Shown here: piece by piece, positions 1-7,686 of the stretch | Layout of the letters: every line of letters starts with the position of its first letter | Numbering within the stretch: position 1 is the stretch's first letter | Source of the DNA: Pseudodesulfovibrio sp. | Lineage (GTDB): Bacteria; Desulfobacterota; Desulfovibrionia; Desulfovibrionales; Desulfovibrionaceae | Length of the DNA: 64,000 nt | NCBI GenBank assembly: GCA_016744135.1 | Contig: JADGEX010000001.1 | Coordinates: 1-64,000 of the forward strand | Direction of reading: 5' to 3' | Program-made: the position numbers and the translations under genes | Notes under the pieces: model-generated | The model's database searches: none | Told to the model about the DNA's origin: nothing | Seen by the model: only the letters and a program-made list of their open reading frames with translations

Positions 1-96
1 CAAGACTTTATCATTGTTCCCGGCCACCAATTCCCAGCCCGTACTCAAATTGTTTCTCGAATGTGCACACATGGTGGTTTCAGATAAAAACAATCA

Positions 97-125
97 TTGT
101 CACTGACGTTTTTGTTTGGGATACT
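97..125 (+). promoter_or_regulatory. Promoter of tetR-type gene, with overlapping palindrome
   Basis: TTGTCA (97-102, 5 of 6 to the sigma-70 -35 consensus), a 17-bp spacer, then GATACT (120-125, 4 of 6). Transcription would start near 132, just before the start codon at 148. The perfect 11-bp palindrome ACAATCATTGT (90-100) overlaps the -35 box and is a natural candidate for the operator of the TetR protein encoded downstream; that role is inferred. Confidence 0.5.
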
Positions 126-147
126 GCTGTGAGAAAATTATCGCTGT

Positions 148-795
148 ATGGGAGTTGATGTGGTTGATATAAAAGTTATCCCTAAAGTCATACCTATTCG
201 AAATAAAGAGCTCACAAAGAAACGTTTGATAACGGCTGTCGGGAAGGTTGTGTCAGAAGTTGGTTTTCAGCAATTGGGGGTCAATCTCGTAGCTCGTGAA
301 GCTGGTGTTGATAAGAAATTAATTTATCGATATTTTTCAGGATTACGTGGTTTGATGGCTGCATACAGTGAGACTGTTGATTTTTGGCCGACAGCAGAAG
401 AATTGTTGGGTGATAACAAGGCTCGCCTCAAAGAAATGTCGTCACATGAATTGATGTCTTTGTTCTTTAAGCGCTATTTGAAGGCTATTTTGCGACGCCC
501 ACACACACTTGAAATTTTGGCATGGGAGGCACTCGAGAGAAATGAGCTGACCAAAGTTTTGGAAGAGGTGCGTGTTAAGACTGCGCTGGAGTTTTTTGAA
601 ATGATGGAGCAGGAACCACCGCGGGATGTTGATCTGACCGCATTGGTGCTTGTTATGGCCGGTGCTGTGAATTTCCTTGCTGTTCGTTCACGGATTCATC
701 AAAGTCTCGGTGGAGTAGATTTACAATCCGATGCAGGATGGAAGCGTATTGAAGAGACGATGGACCTTATTTTTGCAAGGACACTGGGAAAATAG
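148..795 (+). CDS. TetR/AcrR family transcriptional regulator
   Basis: A 215-residue protein with an N-terminal TetR helix-turn-helix at about residues 20-68 (LITAVGKVVSEVGFQQLGVN, then VAREAGVDKKLIYRYFSG with the typical recognition-helix YRYF). The rest is an alpha-helical ligand-binding and dimerisation domain of unknown ligand specificity. The ribosome-binding site for the ATG at 148 is weak. An in-frame GTG at 160 lies 5 bp after GGGAG and could be the true start. The gene is monocistronic, with its own promoter and a hairpin downstream, and probably represses itself. Family assignment is secure; target genes are unknown and may lie to the left of the window. Confidence 0.85.
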   Translation: MGVDVVDIKVIPKVIPIRNKELTKKRLITAVGKVVSEVGFQQLGVNLVAREAGVDKKLIYRYFSGLRGLMAAYSETVDFWPTAEELLGDNKARLKEMSSHELMSLFFKRYLKAILRRPHTLEILAWEALERNELTKVLEEVRVKTALEFFEMMEQEPPRDVDLTALVLVMAGAVNFLAVRSRIHQSLGGVDLQSDAGWKRIEETMDLIFARTLGK

Positions 796-796
796 A

Positions 797-825
797 AAAG
801 CCCGTGAATTGATTTCTCGGGCTTT
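797..825. terminator. Hairpin between convergent tetR and mucR-like genes
   Basis: Stem AAGCCCG (798-804) with CGGGCTT (818-824) around a 13-base loop. A short T-rich tract follows on either strand, so it may end both the TetR gene and the minus-strand MucR gene. Confidence 0.55.
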
Positions 826-857
826 AAATAATATGAAATTTGAAATAACGTTTTAAA

Positions 858-1250
858 TTATTTGTTTTTTCCTCGTTTAGTCCACAGTTTCATTTCTTTC
901 ATTTTTTTGCGACGTTCTCGTTGAAGAGATTTGCATACTAACGGTAATTTTTTCTTATACCCAAATTTTTCTCTGTATTCTTCAGGAGTCAGGTCGTGAC
1001 TGGAAAGATGTTTTTTAGTAATTACTTTGAACGTTTTTCCGCAAACACAGCAGAGGATGGATTTTTCCCTGATAGCTTTTTTTGGGTCAACTACTGCTGA
1101 GTCGGCTGTTGAAATATTTTCACCGTCTGCGATTGCCTTGATGCCCGCTGCAAGTTTTTGAACCATGGAAGTTATTTCATCTTCCGTCATTGTACGAACA
1201 CCGGCTTGGGCTTTTACGATTTCCAGCGCCTCTTTTAGATAATCTTCCAT
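858..1250 (-). CDS. MucR/Ros family zinc-finger transcriptional regulator
   Basis: A 130-residue protein. The start chosen is the ATG at 1250, which has GGAGCT seven bases upstream, in preference to a longer in-frame ATG at 1322. The centre carries a Ros/MucR-type C2H2 finger: CCVCGKTFKVITKKHLSSH, followed by the family signature LTPEEYREKFGY. The tail is strongly basic (KSLQRERRKKMKEMK). MucR/Ros proteins bind AT-rich DNA and act as global or H-NS-like regulators of surface polysaccharide, motility and virulence genes in alphaproteobacteria; related proteins are common in Desulfovibrio. The 5' region is AT-rich, which would fit autoregulation. Family assignment is firm; targets cannot be read from the sequence. 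Confidence 0.85.
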   Translation of the reverse strand: MEDYLKEALEIVKAQAGVRTMTEDEITSMVQKLAAGIKAIADGENISTADSAVVDPKKAIREKSILCCVCGKTFKVITKKHLSSHDLTPEEYREKFGYKKKLPLVCKSLQRERRKKMKEMKLWTKRGKNK

Positions 1251-1273
1251 GTGTAGCTCCTTGATATACATAT

Positions 1274-1302
1274 AGAATATATTGTGTCGGGTATGTTGTA
1301 AA
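1274..1302 (-). promoter_or_regulatory. Sigma-70-type promoter for mucR-like gene
   Basis: On the minus strand TTTACA (1302-1297, 5 of 6), a 17-bp spacer and TATTCT (1279-1274, 4 of 6). The predicted start near 1267 leaves a 17-nt leader before the ATG at 1250. The -10 region lies in a run of alternating A/T (ATATATTCTATATGTATAT), a plausible self-binding region for a MucR protein. Confidence 0.5.
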
Positions 1303-1474
1303 GGATGTAGTGAAATCCACATCTAAAAAATATTAACAGAGCAATAATACAAGGTATAAAGTTTGGCTTGTCAAGAAGAATGGGTATATTACTATTGGCA
1401 AAAGACTCTATTAGCTCAGATATAATGAAGTTTTATCAAGATGTCATAGTTTGCAAATTCGGAGAGACAACACC

Positions 1475-1503
1475 TTGATTCTGGTGTCCGGGTAACGTAT
1501 GTT
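1475..1503 (+). promoter_or_regulatory. Possible promoter for the small membrane protein gene
   Basis: TTGATT (1475-1480), 17 bp, TATGTT (1498-1503). Matches are moderate. The rest of the 305-bp gap between the divergent genes (1251-1555) is AT-rich and holds an isolated TATAAT near 1420-1425 without a matching -35; I see no gene in it. Confidence 0.3.
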
Positions 1504-1555
1504 GTAATGTACAATTTAAGAGATTGGATAATAAAGCATCAATGGAGAAGGTCTT

Positions 1556-2008
1556 ATGGATTCTGAAGACAATAAAGTCCACAAGTTGGAAACGGTTCAA
1601 ACTACTGACGATGCTGCTGAGGAAGCAGTTCAGTCTGATGAACCGACTGCCAGTATGGTTGAGGCAAACAGAGATATGAGCAAAGTTGCGATTATTGTGT
1701 CGCTACTGGTTGGTGTCTTATTGATTATTTTTTTCTTTGGTATGAACCGGAATATTGCTGGTTTAACCGATGAAGTGAAGAGTCTTGGTGTACTGCGCGA
1801 TGATGTTTCCAGCCTTGATAACCGTATGGTTGATATGGAGAAGGGGATTCCTGTTCAAATTAAGAAGATGATTGCGCATGATATGGTTAATGAAATGGCC
1901 ATGAAGGCCGCTTATCTTGGGAACACTATGGATGATGAATTGATGCGTAATAAGATGCAGGCTGTCTTGAATACGCTTAAGGAAGTACGAGCTGGTCTCG
2001 AAGAATAA
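1556..2008 (+). CDS. Small single-pass membrane protein with coiled coil, unknown function
   Basis: A 150-residue protein that I do not recognise. Residues 1-40 are acidic and probably disordered. Residues 44-62 form one hydrophobic membrane segment (KVAIIVSLLVGVLLIIFFFG). Residues 66-150 are helical with heptad-like spacing (LTDEVKSLGVLRDDVSSLDNR), consistent with a periplasmic coiled coil. The topology, short cytoplasmic tail plus long external helix, resembles scaffold or adaptor proteins rather than enzymes. It stands alone, with a strong terminator after it, next to a gene for a MerR-like regulator. Confidence 0.6.
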   Translation: MDSEDNKVHKLETVQTTDDAAEEAVQSDEPTASMVEANRDMSKVAIIVSLLVGVLLIIFFFGMNRNIAGLTDEVKSLGVLRDDVSSLDNRMVDMEKGIPVQIKKMIAHDMVNEMAMKAAYLGNTMDDELMRNKMQAVLNTLKEVRAGLEE

Positions 2009-2032
2009 TTCTTTTTGTTATAGATTATGTTG

Positions 2033-2063
2033 AGCGCACCGGGGTTCCCGGGGCGCTTTTTTT
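2033..2063 (+). terminator. Intrinsic terminator after the small membrane protein gene
   Basis: GC-rich hairpin: AGCGC-A-CCGGG paired with CCCGG-G-GCGCT across a short loop, followed by seven T. Confidence 0.8.
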
Positions 2064-2120
2064 GTCTCTATAGTTGATCTCCTTTTTGTTCGGAGTTGTT
2101 CATAGCTGTTTAAAATTTCC

Positions 2121-2150
2121 TTGACATGATGTTTTCTTTTGCATTATGAA
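2121..2150 (+). promoter_or_regulatory. Promoter of MerR-like gene; decides the start codon
   Basis: A perfect TTGACA (2121-2126), 18 bp, and TATGAA (2145-2150, 4 of 6). Transcription would begin near 2157, so the upstream ATGs at 2146 and 2155 lie in or before the start site and cannot be used. This argues for the ATG at 2188, which follows AAGGTG by eight bases. Confidence 0.5.
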
Positions 2151-2187
2151 CAACATGAAGAGCAGTGATCAACAAGGTGTTGAGCGT

Positions 2188-3075
2188 ATGAATAAGAAAT
2201 TTATTAGTTTGCGAGAAGTTGGTCGGCAGTTAAACATACCGCCGTCAACTATCGTCTATTATAAAGATAAGTTTGAAAAATATATCCCATCAGAAGGCGG
2301 GGAAGGTCGTCGTCCCCGGTACCCCATTGAAGTCTTGGAAATCTTCAGGAGGATTCGCACAATGTTCAATGACAACTGGTCTACTGAACAAATTGAAAGA
2401 GAATTAGCTCTCAAATTCAGTGTGTTAATGAGTGATCAACAGTCTGATCAGTCATTTGATCAAGTAACGTCCTCGAAAGAGATTGTTGAGCTTGCTGGTG
2501 TACTGTCTCGTATGTCTGATGTGCTCGATAATCAGTCTCTTTTTCAGAGTGAGATACGGTCTCTTCGTGATGAAGTGGCTGCTTTGAGAGAAGGGCGGGG
2601 TGAGTGGGAGCGAGCGCAGCAGGTTGAGCTTGAATCTTTACGAACGGAGCTTGTGTCTTTAAGGCGTCGTTTCTCGGGGCGTGGTGACGCCGGCGGGATT
2701 GATTTCCCTCCAGCCGACTTTCTTGCCAGTCCGCTCGTCATAGCATCTGGTGGAGAGTTCTTAGGCGTGCAAGGGAAGGGTAAAAAAGCTTTTTCGTTGG
2801 AAGATTTTGTTCATTTGATTGAGCGTAAAGAATCGGATCACGTTGGGGTTGAAACTTCTTGGAGACAGCAGGATGCCCATTGGGTGCTTGTTGTTCGAAC
2901 CGAAGATGCAGAGACAGGGCGTGAGCAGGCTGTCGTTTTAGTTGCCAAGAAAACCATAACGCCCAGTAAGAATACCGTTACTGAAATTATACGATTGAAT
3001 ATTGATGGGAATGATGCCCCTGATGCACTGTTGTTAACGCTTTTCAGGCAGTTAAGGATGGTGTTTAATGGCTAG
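2188..3075 (+). CDS. MerR-like helix-turn-helix transcriptional regulator
   Basis: A 295-residue protein from the ATG at 2188; the start is chosen from the promoter position and the AAGGTG site. Residues 3-75 form a MerR-type winged helix: ISLREVGRQLNIPPSTIVYY, then YPIEVLEIFRRIRTMFNDNWSTEQI. Around residues 105-165 there is a heptad-rich coiled coil (SLRDEVAALREGRGEWERAQ), as in MerR dimerisation helices. The C-terminal 120 residues form a separate domain I do not recognise. The whole is far longer than classic metal-sensing MerR proteins (about 130-145 residues) and has no clustered cysteines, so a metal sensor is unlikely. Single-gene unit. Confidence 0.7.
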   Translation: MNKKFISLREVGRQLNIPPSTIVYYKDKFEKYIPSEGGEGRRPRYPIEVLEIFRRIRTMFNDNWSTEQIERELALKFSVLMSDQQSDQSFDQVTSSKEIVELAGVLSRMSDVLDNQSLFQSEIRSLRDEVAALREGRGEWERAQQVELESLRTELVSLRRRFSGRGDAGGIDFPPADFLASPLVIASGGEFLGVQGKGKKAFSLEDFVHLIERKESDHVGVETSWRQQDAHWVLVVRTEDAETGREQAVVLVAKKTITPSKNTVTEIIRLNIDGNDAPDALLLTLFRQLRMVFNG

Positions 3076-3111
3076 TTCCTAATTTTATTTAATGATATTC
3101 TAGAAAAACTC

Positions 3112-3140
3112 TTGATTCCTTTGGCTGTATTGCTTATATA
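3112..3140 (+). promoter_or_regulatory. Possible promoter for the gene at 3199
   Basis: TTGATT (3112-3117), 17 bp, TATATA (3135-3140). The resulting leader would be about 50 nt and contains GGAGGAG directly before the start codon. Confidence 0.4.
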
Positions 3141-3198
3141 GCTACTGCTAAATAAACCATAGGTTGTATGTTTCGTCGGTTCATTTGGAGGAGATGGT

Positions 3199-3627
3199 AT
3201 GCCCCAGGTCGCAGCAAGAATTACACATGATCAGGAAAAATGGCTCAAGGACTACTTCAAGACCAAGAGTGCTGGTGCTGAATTCATCCTGCCGTGGGCT
3301 GTGGATGTATTTTTCAAATCCATCCGCAATGTCTCCAGTGATTTTTCGGTAGCCGAGCTGAAGACAATCTTGGAATCACATAAGGAAGTAAAACTCCTGC
3401 CAAATCAGTCGAAGCAGGCTTACCTTCTTCTTCGGGTTGAAGAGGCTTGTGATGAACACAATGTTCATATCCAGCATGGCGCGAGTAAGTCCAATCTTGA
3501 AGTCAAATTACGCAGATTGACGGATCTTCAGGCAACCGCCCTCATGATTTGGGCAACGGCGTATTGGGTCAGTAAGGCCTGGAACGGCGTTTCTGTAGAG
3601 GACTACGTTAAGTTGTCTTGCGGCTAG
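3199..3627 (+). CDS. Conserved-looking hypothetical protein
   Basis: A 142-residue soluble protein that I do not recognise. The start is well supported by GGAGGAG upstream of the ATG at 3199. The N-terminus (ARITHDQEKWLKDYF) looks like a short amphipathic helix pair. The middle, SVAELKTILESHKEVKLLPNQ, and the C-terminal half, LRRLTDLQATALMIWATAYW, are helical, with a Trp-rich hydrophobic patch. No signal peptide, cysteine motif or nucleotide-binding motif. It is followed by a terminator and then thiDN; no functional link to thiamine can be argued. Confidence 0.6.
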   Translation: MPQVAARITHDQEKWLKDYFKTKSAGAEFILPWAVDVFFKSIRNVSSDFSVAELKTILESHKEVKLLPNQSKQAYLLLRVEEACDEHNVHIQHGASKSNLEVKLRRLTDLQATALMIWATAYWVSKAWNGVSVEDYVKLSCG

Positions 3628-3663
3628 GATAGGGCCTTCGGGCCACTTTGCTTTTTTCTTGAT

Positions 3664-3710
3664 GCGATTGTCCCGCTCAGGTGGTATTGCCTGCGGGTGA
3701 TCGTTTTTTT
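3664..3710 (+). terminator. Intrinsic terminator before thiDN
   Basis: An extended imperfect hairpin: CGAT (3665-3668) with ATCG (3700-3703), CCCG (3672-3675) with CGGG (3694-3697) and CAGG with CCTG, followed by seven T. It lies a few bases before the thiDN ribosome site, so thiDN either has a promoter overlapping it or depends on read-through. I see no TPP riboswitch here. Confidence 0.6.
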
Positions 3711-3727
3711 GTTTTTGGAGGTTTATT

Positions 3728-5107
3728 GTGGATCGACTCCCATGCATCCTGACTATTGCCGGATCTGATTCCGGTGGTGGAGCTGGTATTCAAGCGGACC
3801 TCAAGGCTATAACCATGCTTGGAGGTTACGGGGCGAGCGTCATTACTGCGTTAACAGCTCAGAACACCAAGGCTGTTACCGGTATTCATGCGCCTTCGGC
3901 CAAATTTGTCGGCCAACAGCTTTCGACAGTTCTTGAAGATATTACGGTGGATGCCGCCAAAACAGGAATGTTGTTTTCTGCGCCTATAATCGAAGTGATT
4001 GCCTCCCGATTGGTTGATCGTAATTTCCCTTTGGTTGTTGATCCTGTTTGCGTGTCTACGTCGGGTGCGAAGCTTTTGAAGGATGAAGCCGTAGAGGCCA
4101 TGGTCGAGTTGATGTTTCCTTTGGCAGACGTGTTGACGCCCAATCTGCCTGAGGCAGAGCTTTTTACCGGGATGTCCATTAAGAGTCGGGAAGATGTTTT
4201 TGCTGCTGCAAAGATTTTAATGGATATGGGGCCGAAGTCTTTGCTTATCAAAGGTGGGCATGCGGATTCTTTTGCTGTCACTGATTGGTTTTTCGCATCT
4301 GGCTTAGAGCCTATTCCTTTGATGCAGCATCGAGTTGATACCGAGTGTACACATGGAACCGGATGTACTTTGTCGGCAGCGATTGCGACTGGGCTTGGGC
4401 AGGGATTGGACCCTGTTGCCGCCATTGTCCGTGCTCAGGAATATTTGAATTTTGCCTTGCGTGCAGGATTTAGGGTCGGAGAAGGTGGCGGTCCGCCTAA
4501 CCATGCGGCTCCCTGGTTGAAAGAGCGAGCACGGCAGGGCGTTATGTCTCAAGTGGATGTTTTTGCGCGAAAACTGGCTGCGGCTGAAGGGGCGCAGGAG
4601 ATGTTTTCGCGGAGGCGGGGCAACGTGGCCGTGGCTCTGCCGTTTGCGGATAACCGCGCTGAAGTGGCCGGTTTATCCGGTGGTTTCTTTTCGATGGCGA
4701 ATGGAAGAATTGCTGTGGTTGGTTATCCTGAATTTGGGGCATCTTTTCGTACAGCATCTGCGCTTTTGGCCGCTCGTAGATTGCGTCCCGAATTAGGGGC
4801 TGCAGTTGTCTTGAGCGGGCAGCCAACCCTTGTGTCTGCCTTTGAGAAGGCCGGAGTGGAAATTGTATGGTTGGATCAAGGGCGTAAGCCCGATTATATA
4901 AAGGTTGAAGATGGAGGACTGGAAGAATGGGGGGCCTTTGAGATTCTTAAGGAGCATGCAGTTCCAGAGACTGTCGATGGCATGGGTGACCCCGGCGGCA
5001 TAGGACGTGAGCCTGCGGTGTATGTCTGGGCTTCGGACATCGACGCGCTTGTGATTTTGTTGCGGAAAATTGCAGAATCCATATCGTCTTTTCCTGAAGA
5101 TGAGTAG
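3728..5107 (+). CDS. thiD: Hydroxymethylpyrimidine/phosphomethylpyrimidine kinase fused to ThiN-type thiamine phosphate synthase (ThiDN)
   Basis: A 459-residue fusion starting at GTG 3728 with GGAGG upstream. Residues 1-265 are a complete ThiD kinase of the ribokinase fold: TIAGSDSGGGAGIQADLK at the N-terminus and the anion-hole/catalytic segment GTGCTLSAAIATGL. It phosphorylates HMP and HMP-P. Residues of about 275-455 match the ThiN family: GRIAVVGYPEFGAS, then VWLDQGRKPDYIKVEDGG, then GDPGGIGREPAVYVWA. ThiN joins HMP-PP and thiazole phosphate into thiamine phosphate, replacing ThiE. ThiDN fusions are best known from archaea and a few bacteria. No other thi gene lies nearby. Confidence 0.85.
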   Translation: MDRLPCILTIAGSDSGGGAGIQADLKAITMLGGYGASVITALTAQNTKAVTGIHAPSAKFVGQQLSTVLEDITVDAAKTGMLFSAPIIEVIASRLVDRNFPLVVDPVCVSTSGAKLLKDEAVEAMVELMFPLADVLTPNLPEAELFTGMSIKSREDVFAAAKILMDMGPKSLLIKGGHADSFAVTDWFFASGLEPIPLMQHRVDTECTHGTGCTLSAAIATGLGQGLDPVAAIVRAQEYLNFALRAGFRVGEGGGPPNHAAPWLKERARQGVMSQVDVFARKLAAAEGAQEMFSRRRGNVAVALPFADNRAEVAGLSGGFFSMANGRIAVVGYPEFGASFRTASALLAARRLRPELGAAVVLSGQPTLVSAFEKAGVEIVWLDQGRKPDYIKVEDGGLEEWGAFEILKEHAVPETVDGMGDPGGIGREPAVYVWASDIDALVILLRKIAESISSFPEDE

Positions 5108-5134
5108 ATTTTGGCATTTCTTCAGTCTGTAAGG

Positions 5135-5164
5135 TTGACATATCTCGAGGAGCTTGCTTAATAA
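5135..5164 (+). promoter_or_regulatory. Likely promoter of tRNA-Leu (and tig)
   Basis: A perfect TTGACA (5135-5140), then 18 bp and TAATAA (5159-5164). Transcription would begin about 8 bases before the mature tRNA 5' end. tig follows the tRNA with a 49-nt gap and no visible promoter of its own. Confidence 0.45.
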
Positions 5165-5177
5165 GCACGTTCTTTTC

Positions 5178-5263
5178 GCGGGCGTGGCGGAATTGGTAAA
5201 CGCGCCAGATTTAGGATCTGGTACCTCTTCGGTTTGGGGGTTCGAGTCCCTCCGCCCGCACCA
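5178..5263 (+). tRNA. tRNA-Leu (anticodon TAG)
   Basis: An 86-nt gene. Acceptor stem GCGGGCG (5178-5184) pairs with CGCCCGC (5253-5259), then discriminator A and an encoded CCA. The anticodon arm is CCAGA-TTTAGGA-TCTGG, giving anticodon TAG, which reads CTA and other CTN leucine codons. The T-arm contains GGTTCGAGTCC. A long variable arm (TACCTCTTCGGTTTG region) marks a class II tRNA, as expected for leucine. Confidence 0.95.
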
Positions 5264-5312
5264 AAAAAGCCATATTACTTGTCTTGCAAGACGTTTCAGG
5301 AGGATACATTTC

Positions 5313-6794
5313 ATGGAATACAATGTCGAAGAACTCTCGCCGGTAAAACGGAAAATTTCGGTTGAAGTCCCCGCAGAAGAGGCTAACGCAGCTATTTCTA
5401 CGGCAATTGCCCTGTATCGTATGCAGGCTGATGTTAAAGGATTTCGTAAAGGTAAGGTCCCGTCCACGATCGTCGAGTCCAAGTATCGTAAACAGATTTA
5501 CGGTGAAGCCACTACTGATTTGATCAATTATCAGATCAATGAAATTATGAGTGGTTTGTCCATTCAGCCTATGTCCCGTATCGATGTCGATGCCAAGGAA
5601 TTGGCTCGTGACGAAGATTTTTCGTATTCTATTGAATTTGAGGTTGCTCCCAAGTTGGATCTGCCCAATTATAAAGGATTGAAGGTCGAGGAATTGGACG
5701 TTGTCGTTGGCGACGAAGAAGTTGCTGAAGTCGAATCCCGTATCCTGGCGAACAATGCTGAAGTGAAGGTCCTCGAGGATGTTCGCAATGCCAAGGATGG
5801 CGAAGTCGTTTCCGTGAGCTTTGGTGCGTATCAGGGCGACCAGATCGTCGAAGGCATCCAGGCTGAAAATTTTGATTTGGTTCTGGGCGACAATCAGGCT
5901 CTGCCCGAGTTTGAAGACATGCTCAAAACTTTGACCACTGGTGAATCCGGTGAGACCGATGTCACTTTTCCGGCCGATTTCATCAACGAGAACTTGGCTG
6001 GTCAGACCGTGACCATGAAGGCCAAGTTGCACGCCATCAAGGAACGTATCACTCCCGAAATGAGTGACTCCGTTGCCCAGAAGGCCGGATTCAAGGATGT
6101 TGATACCATGCGTACCGGTATTCGTGAGTCTTACGCTTCCCAGCGCAAGCAGATGAACCAGTCCAAGGCACAGTCCGAATTGCTTGCCAACATCATTAGT
6201 GAGATCAAGGACTTCCCGTTGCCGCCGGCCATGGTTGAGGATCGTATTGATCGTCTGATTCAGGATCTCGAATACAAATTGGATCGGCAGGGCAAAGGTT
6301 TCCAATCTTTGGGAAAAACTCCTGAAGAATTACGTGGTGATTTCCGCGAAGAAGCTGAATCCACTGTTCGTACTGAAATCTTCCTGCTGGCTGTTGCCAA
6401 CGAAGAGTCTCTGGAAATTTCCCCCGAGGAGATCGAATCCACTCTGACCCAGTTGGCCATGCAGACTCGTCAGCCCCTGCATGATCTCAAAAAGTATTAT
6501 GAGGATAACAACCTCATTGTGCCACTGAAGGATCGTTTGTTGTGCGATAAGGCTTCCGAGTTGATTTACGACGCAGCAGAAGTCAAAATGATCGCAGCAC
6601 CGACCGAAGGGAAAAAAGCTCCTGCAAAGAAAGTCGCTTCGAAAGAGGGTGCTTCGATACAGTTTGAGAACAAGGCTGAAGCTGTTGAGTGGGCAGTTGC
6701 CAACCTCGGCCTCAAGGAGTCCACAGCCAAGGGATATTCTTTGGCTAAGCTTCAGGAACGCGCTGAGAAGTTCCAGGCTGAAAAGGACGCGTAG
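5313..6794 (+). CDS. tig: Trigger factor, ribosome-associated chaperone/prolyl isomerase
   Basis: 493 residues from the ATG at 5313, which has AGGAGGA upstream. The N-terminal ribosome-binding domain carries the signature GFRKGKVP (residues 43-50), which docks on ribosomal protein L23. The middle holds the FKBP-type isomerase domain (about 150-245; VSVSFGAYQGDQIVEG), followed by the helical C-terminal chaperone arms. The protein is about 60 residues longer than the E. coli one. After residue 428 there is a Lys/Ala/Pro-rich linker and a short helical module (FENKAEAVEWAVANLGLKES). It is first in the tig-clpP-clpX-lon block but separated from clpP by a strong terminator. Confidence 0.95.
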   Translation: MEYNVEELSPVKRKISVEVPAEEANAAISTAIALYRMQADVKGFRKGKVPSTIVESKYRKQIYGEATTDLINYQINEIMSGLSIQPMSRIDVDAKELARDEDFSYSIEFEVAPKLDLPNYKGLKVEELDVVVGDEEVAEVESRILANNAEVKVLEDVRNAKDGEVVSVSFGAYQGDQIVEGIQAENFDLVLGDNQALPEFEDMLKTLTTGESGETDVTFPADFINENLAGQTVTMKAKLHAIKERITPEMSDSVAQKAGFKDVDTMRTGIRESYASQRKQMNQSKAQSELLANIISEIKDFPLPPAMVEDRIDRLIQDLEYKLDRQGKGFQSLGKTPEELRGDFREEAESTVRTEIFLLAVANEESLEISPEEIESTLTQLAMQTRQPLHDLKKYYEDNNLIVPLKDRLLCDKASELIYDAAEVKMIAAPTEGKKAPAKKVASKEGASIQFENKAEAVEWAVANLGLKESTAKGYSLAKLQERAEKFQAEKDA

Positions 6795-6823
6795 AGAATT
6801 CGTTTCTCCGCATAGAATGAAAT

Positions 6824-6860
6824 GCGGCGACCCGGATTTGTCCGGGTCGCCGTTTTTTTT
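6824..6860 (+). terminator. Intrinsic terminator after tig
   Basis: Near-perfect hairpin CGGCGACCCGGA / TCCGGGTCGCCG with a short TTTG loop, followed by eight T. It isolates tig from clpP. Confidence 0.95.
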
Positions 6861-6920
6861 GGTGTTTGCCCTTGACCTTGGCGACGCAATACCTATTTGG
6901 TCCAAGGCTTAAGGCAGAAG

Positions 6921-6945
6921 TTTCCCCTTGTCCTAACTGGGGAAA
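6921..6945. repeat. Inverted repeat upstream of clpP, possible operator
   Basis: TTTCCCC (6921-6927), 11 bases, GGGGAAA (6939-6945). It sits in the 215-bp gap between the tig terminator and clpP. I find no convincing sigma-70 promoter there: TTGACC at 6872 has no good -10. No T-run follows, so it is not a terminator. It could be a regulator site or a leader hairpin controlling clpP-clpX. Confidence 0.4.
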
Positions 6946-7075
6946 TATTTCATACTGAACTCACGCTAAAAAGGGCGGAAATGACCGTTGAAGGTCAGTC
7001 CGAGCGCAAATGAGATCCTCATATTTTCGCATTCGCCGTCCGATAACCTGATAAGTTCCCGAGAAGGAGATGTTC

Positions 7076-7681
7076 ATGGTCGCCATTCCGATGGTCATTG
7101 AAACGACTGGTCGTACCGAACGCGCGTACGATATTTATTCCCGACTGCTCAAAGACCGGATCATTCTGCTTGGCAGCGCTATTGACGATAATGTGGCAAG
7201 CCTTATTTGCGCACAGCTTCTTTTCCTGGAGTCCGAAGACCCGGAAAAGGAGATTTACATGTATATTAATTCGCCGGGCGGAGCTGTTTCCGCTGGCATG
7301 GCCATTTATGATACCATGCAGTATATCTCTGCCCCCGTGGCCACATTGTGCCTCGGACAGGCTGCCAGCATGGGAGCTTTGTTGCTTTGTGCCGGTGAGA
7401 ATGGCATGCGTTACGCATTGCCTCACAGCCGTATCATGATTCACCAGCCGCTTGGTGGCGCGCAGGGACAGGCCTCCGACATCCATATTCATGCCCAGGA
7501 AATTTTGCGCTTGAGAGATGAACTCAATGGCATCCTGGTCGAACACACTGGTCAGAAGCTCGATAAAATCCAAAAGGATACCGAGCGTGACTATTTCATG
7601 TCTTCTGAGGAAGCCTGCAAGTATGGCCTGATTGACAAGGTTATGAGGTCCAGAGAAGACGTGGGCGAAAGCAAGGGTTAA
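7076..7681 (+). CDS. clpP: ATP-dependent Clp protease proteolytic subunit
   Basis: A 201-residue serine protease. The start at 7076 is preferred over the ATG at 7070 because AAGGAG ends directly before 7070, giving six-base spacing to 7076. The catalytic triad is complete at Ser98 (GQAASMGA), His123 (MIHQPLGG) and Asp172 (TERDYFMS), the same numbers as in the E. coli precursor. The N-terminal [19 protein letters not shown] is the usual processed propeptide and axial-loop region. It forms tetradecameric chambers that degrade substrates unfolded by ClpX or ClpA, both encoded in this window. clpX follows 5 bp later, so the two form one operon. Confidence 0.97.
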   Translation: MVAIPMVIETTGRTERAYDIYSRLLKDRIILLGSAIDDNVASLICAQLLFLESEDPEKEIYMYINSPGGAVSAGMAIYDTMQYISAPVATLCLGQAASMGALLLCAGENGMRYALPHSRIMIHQPLGGAQGQASDIHIHAQEILRLRDELNGILVEHTGQKLDKIQKDTERDYFMSSEEACKYGLIDKVMRSREDVGESKG

Positions 7682-7686
7682 AGACC

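Noticed and set aside
1-72. Open minus-strand frame from an ATG at 72 to the window edge, possibly a gene divergent from tetR
   Set aside because: Only 24 codons are visible, with no ribosome site; an open frame of this length is common by chance.
3628-3727. TPP riboswitch for thiDN
   Set aside because: None of the conserved THI-box segments are present; the hairpin there is a terminator of the gene upstream.
5211-6305. A 364-codon open frame on the minus strand opposite tig
   Set aside because: It lies wholly antisense to a certain gene and across the tRNA, has no ribosome site, and its composition mirrors the codon pattern of tig.
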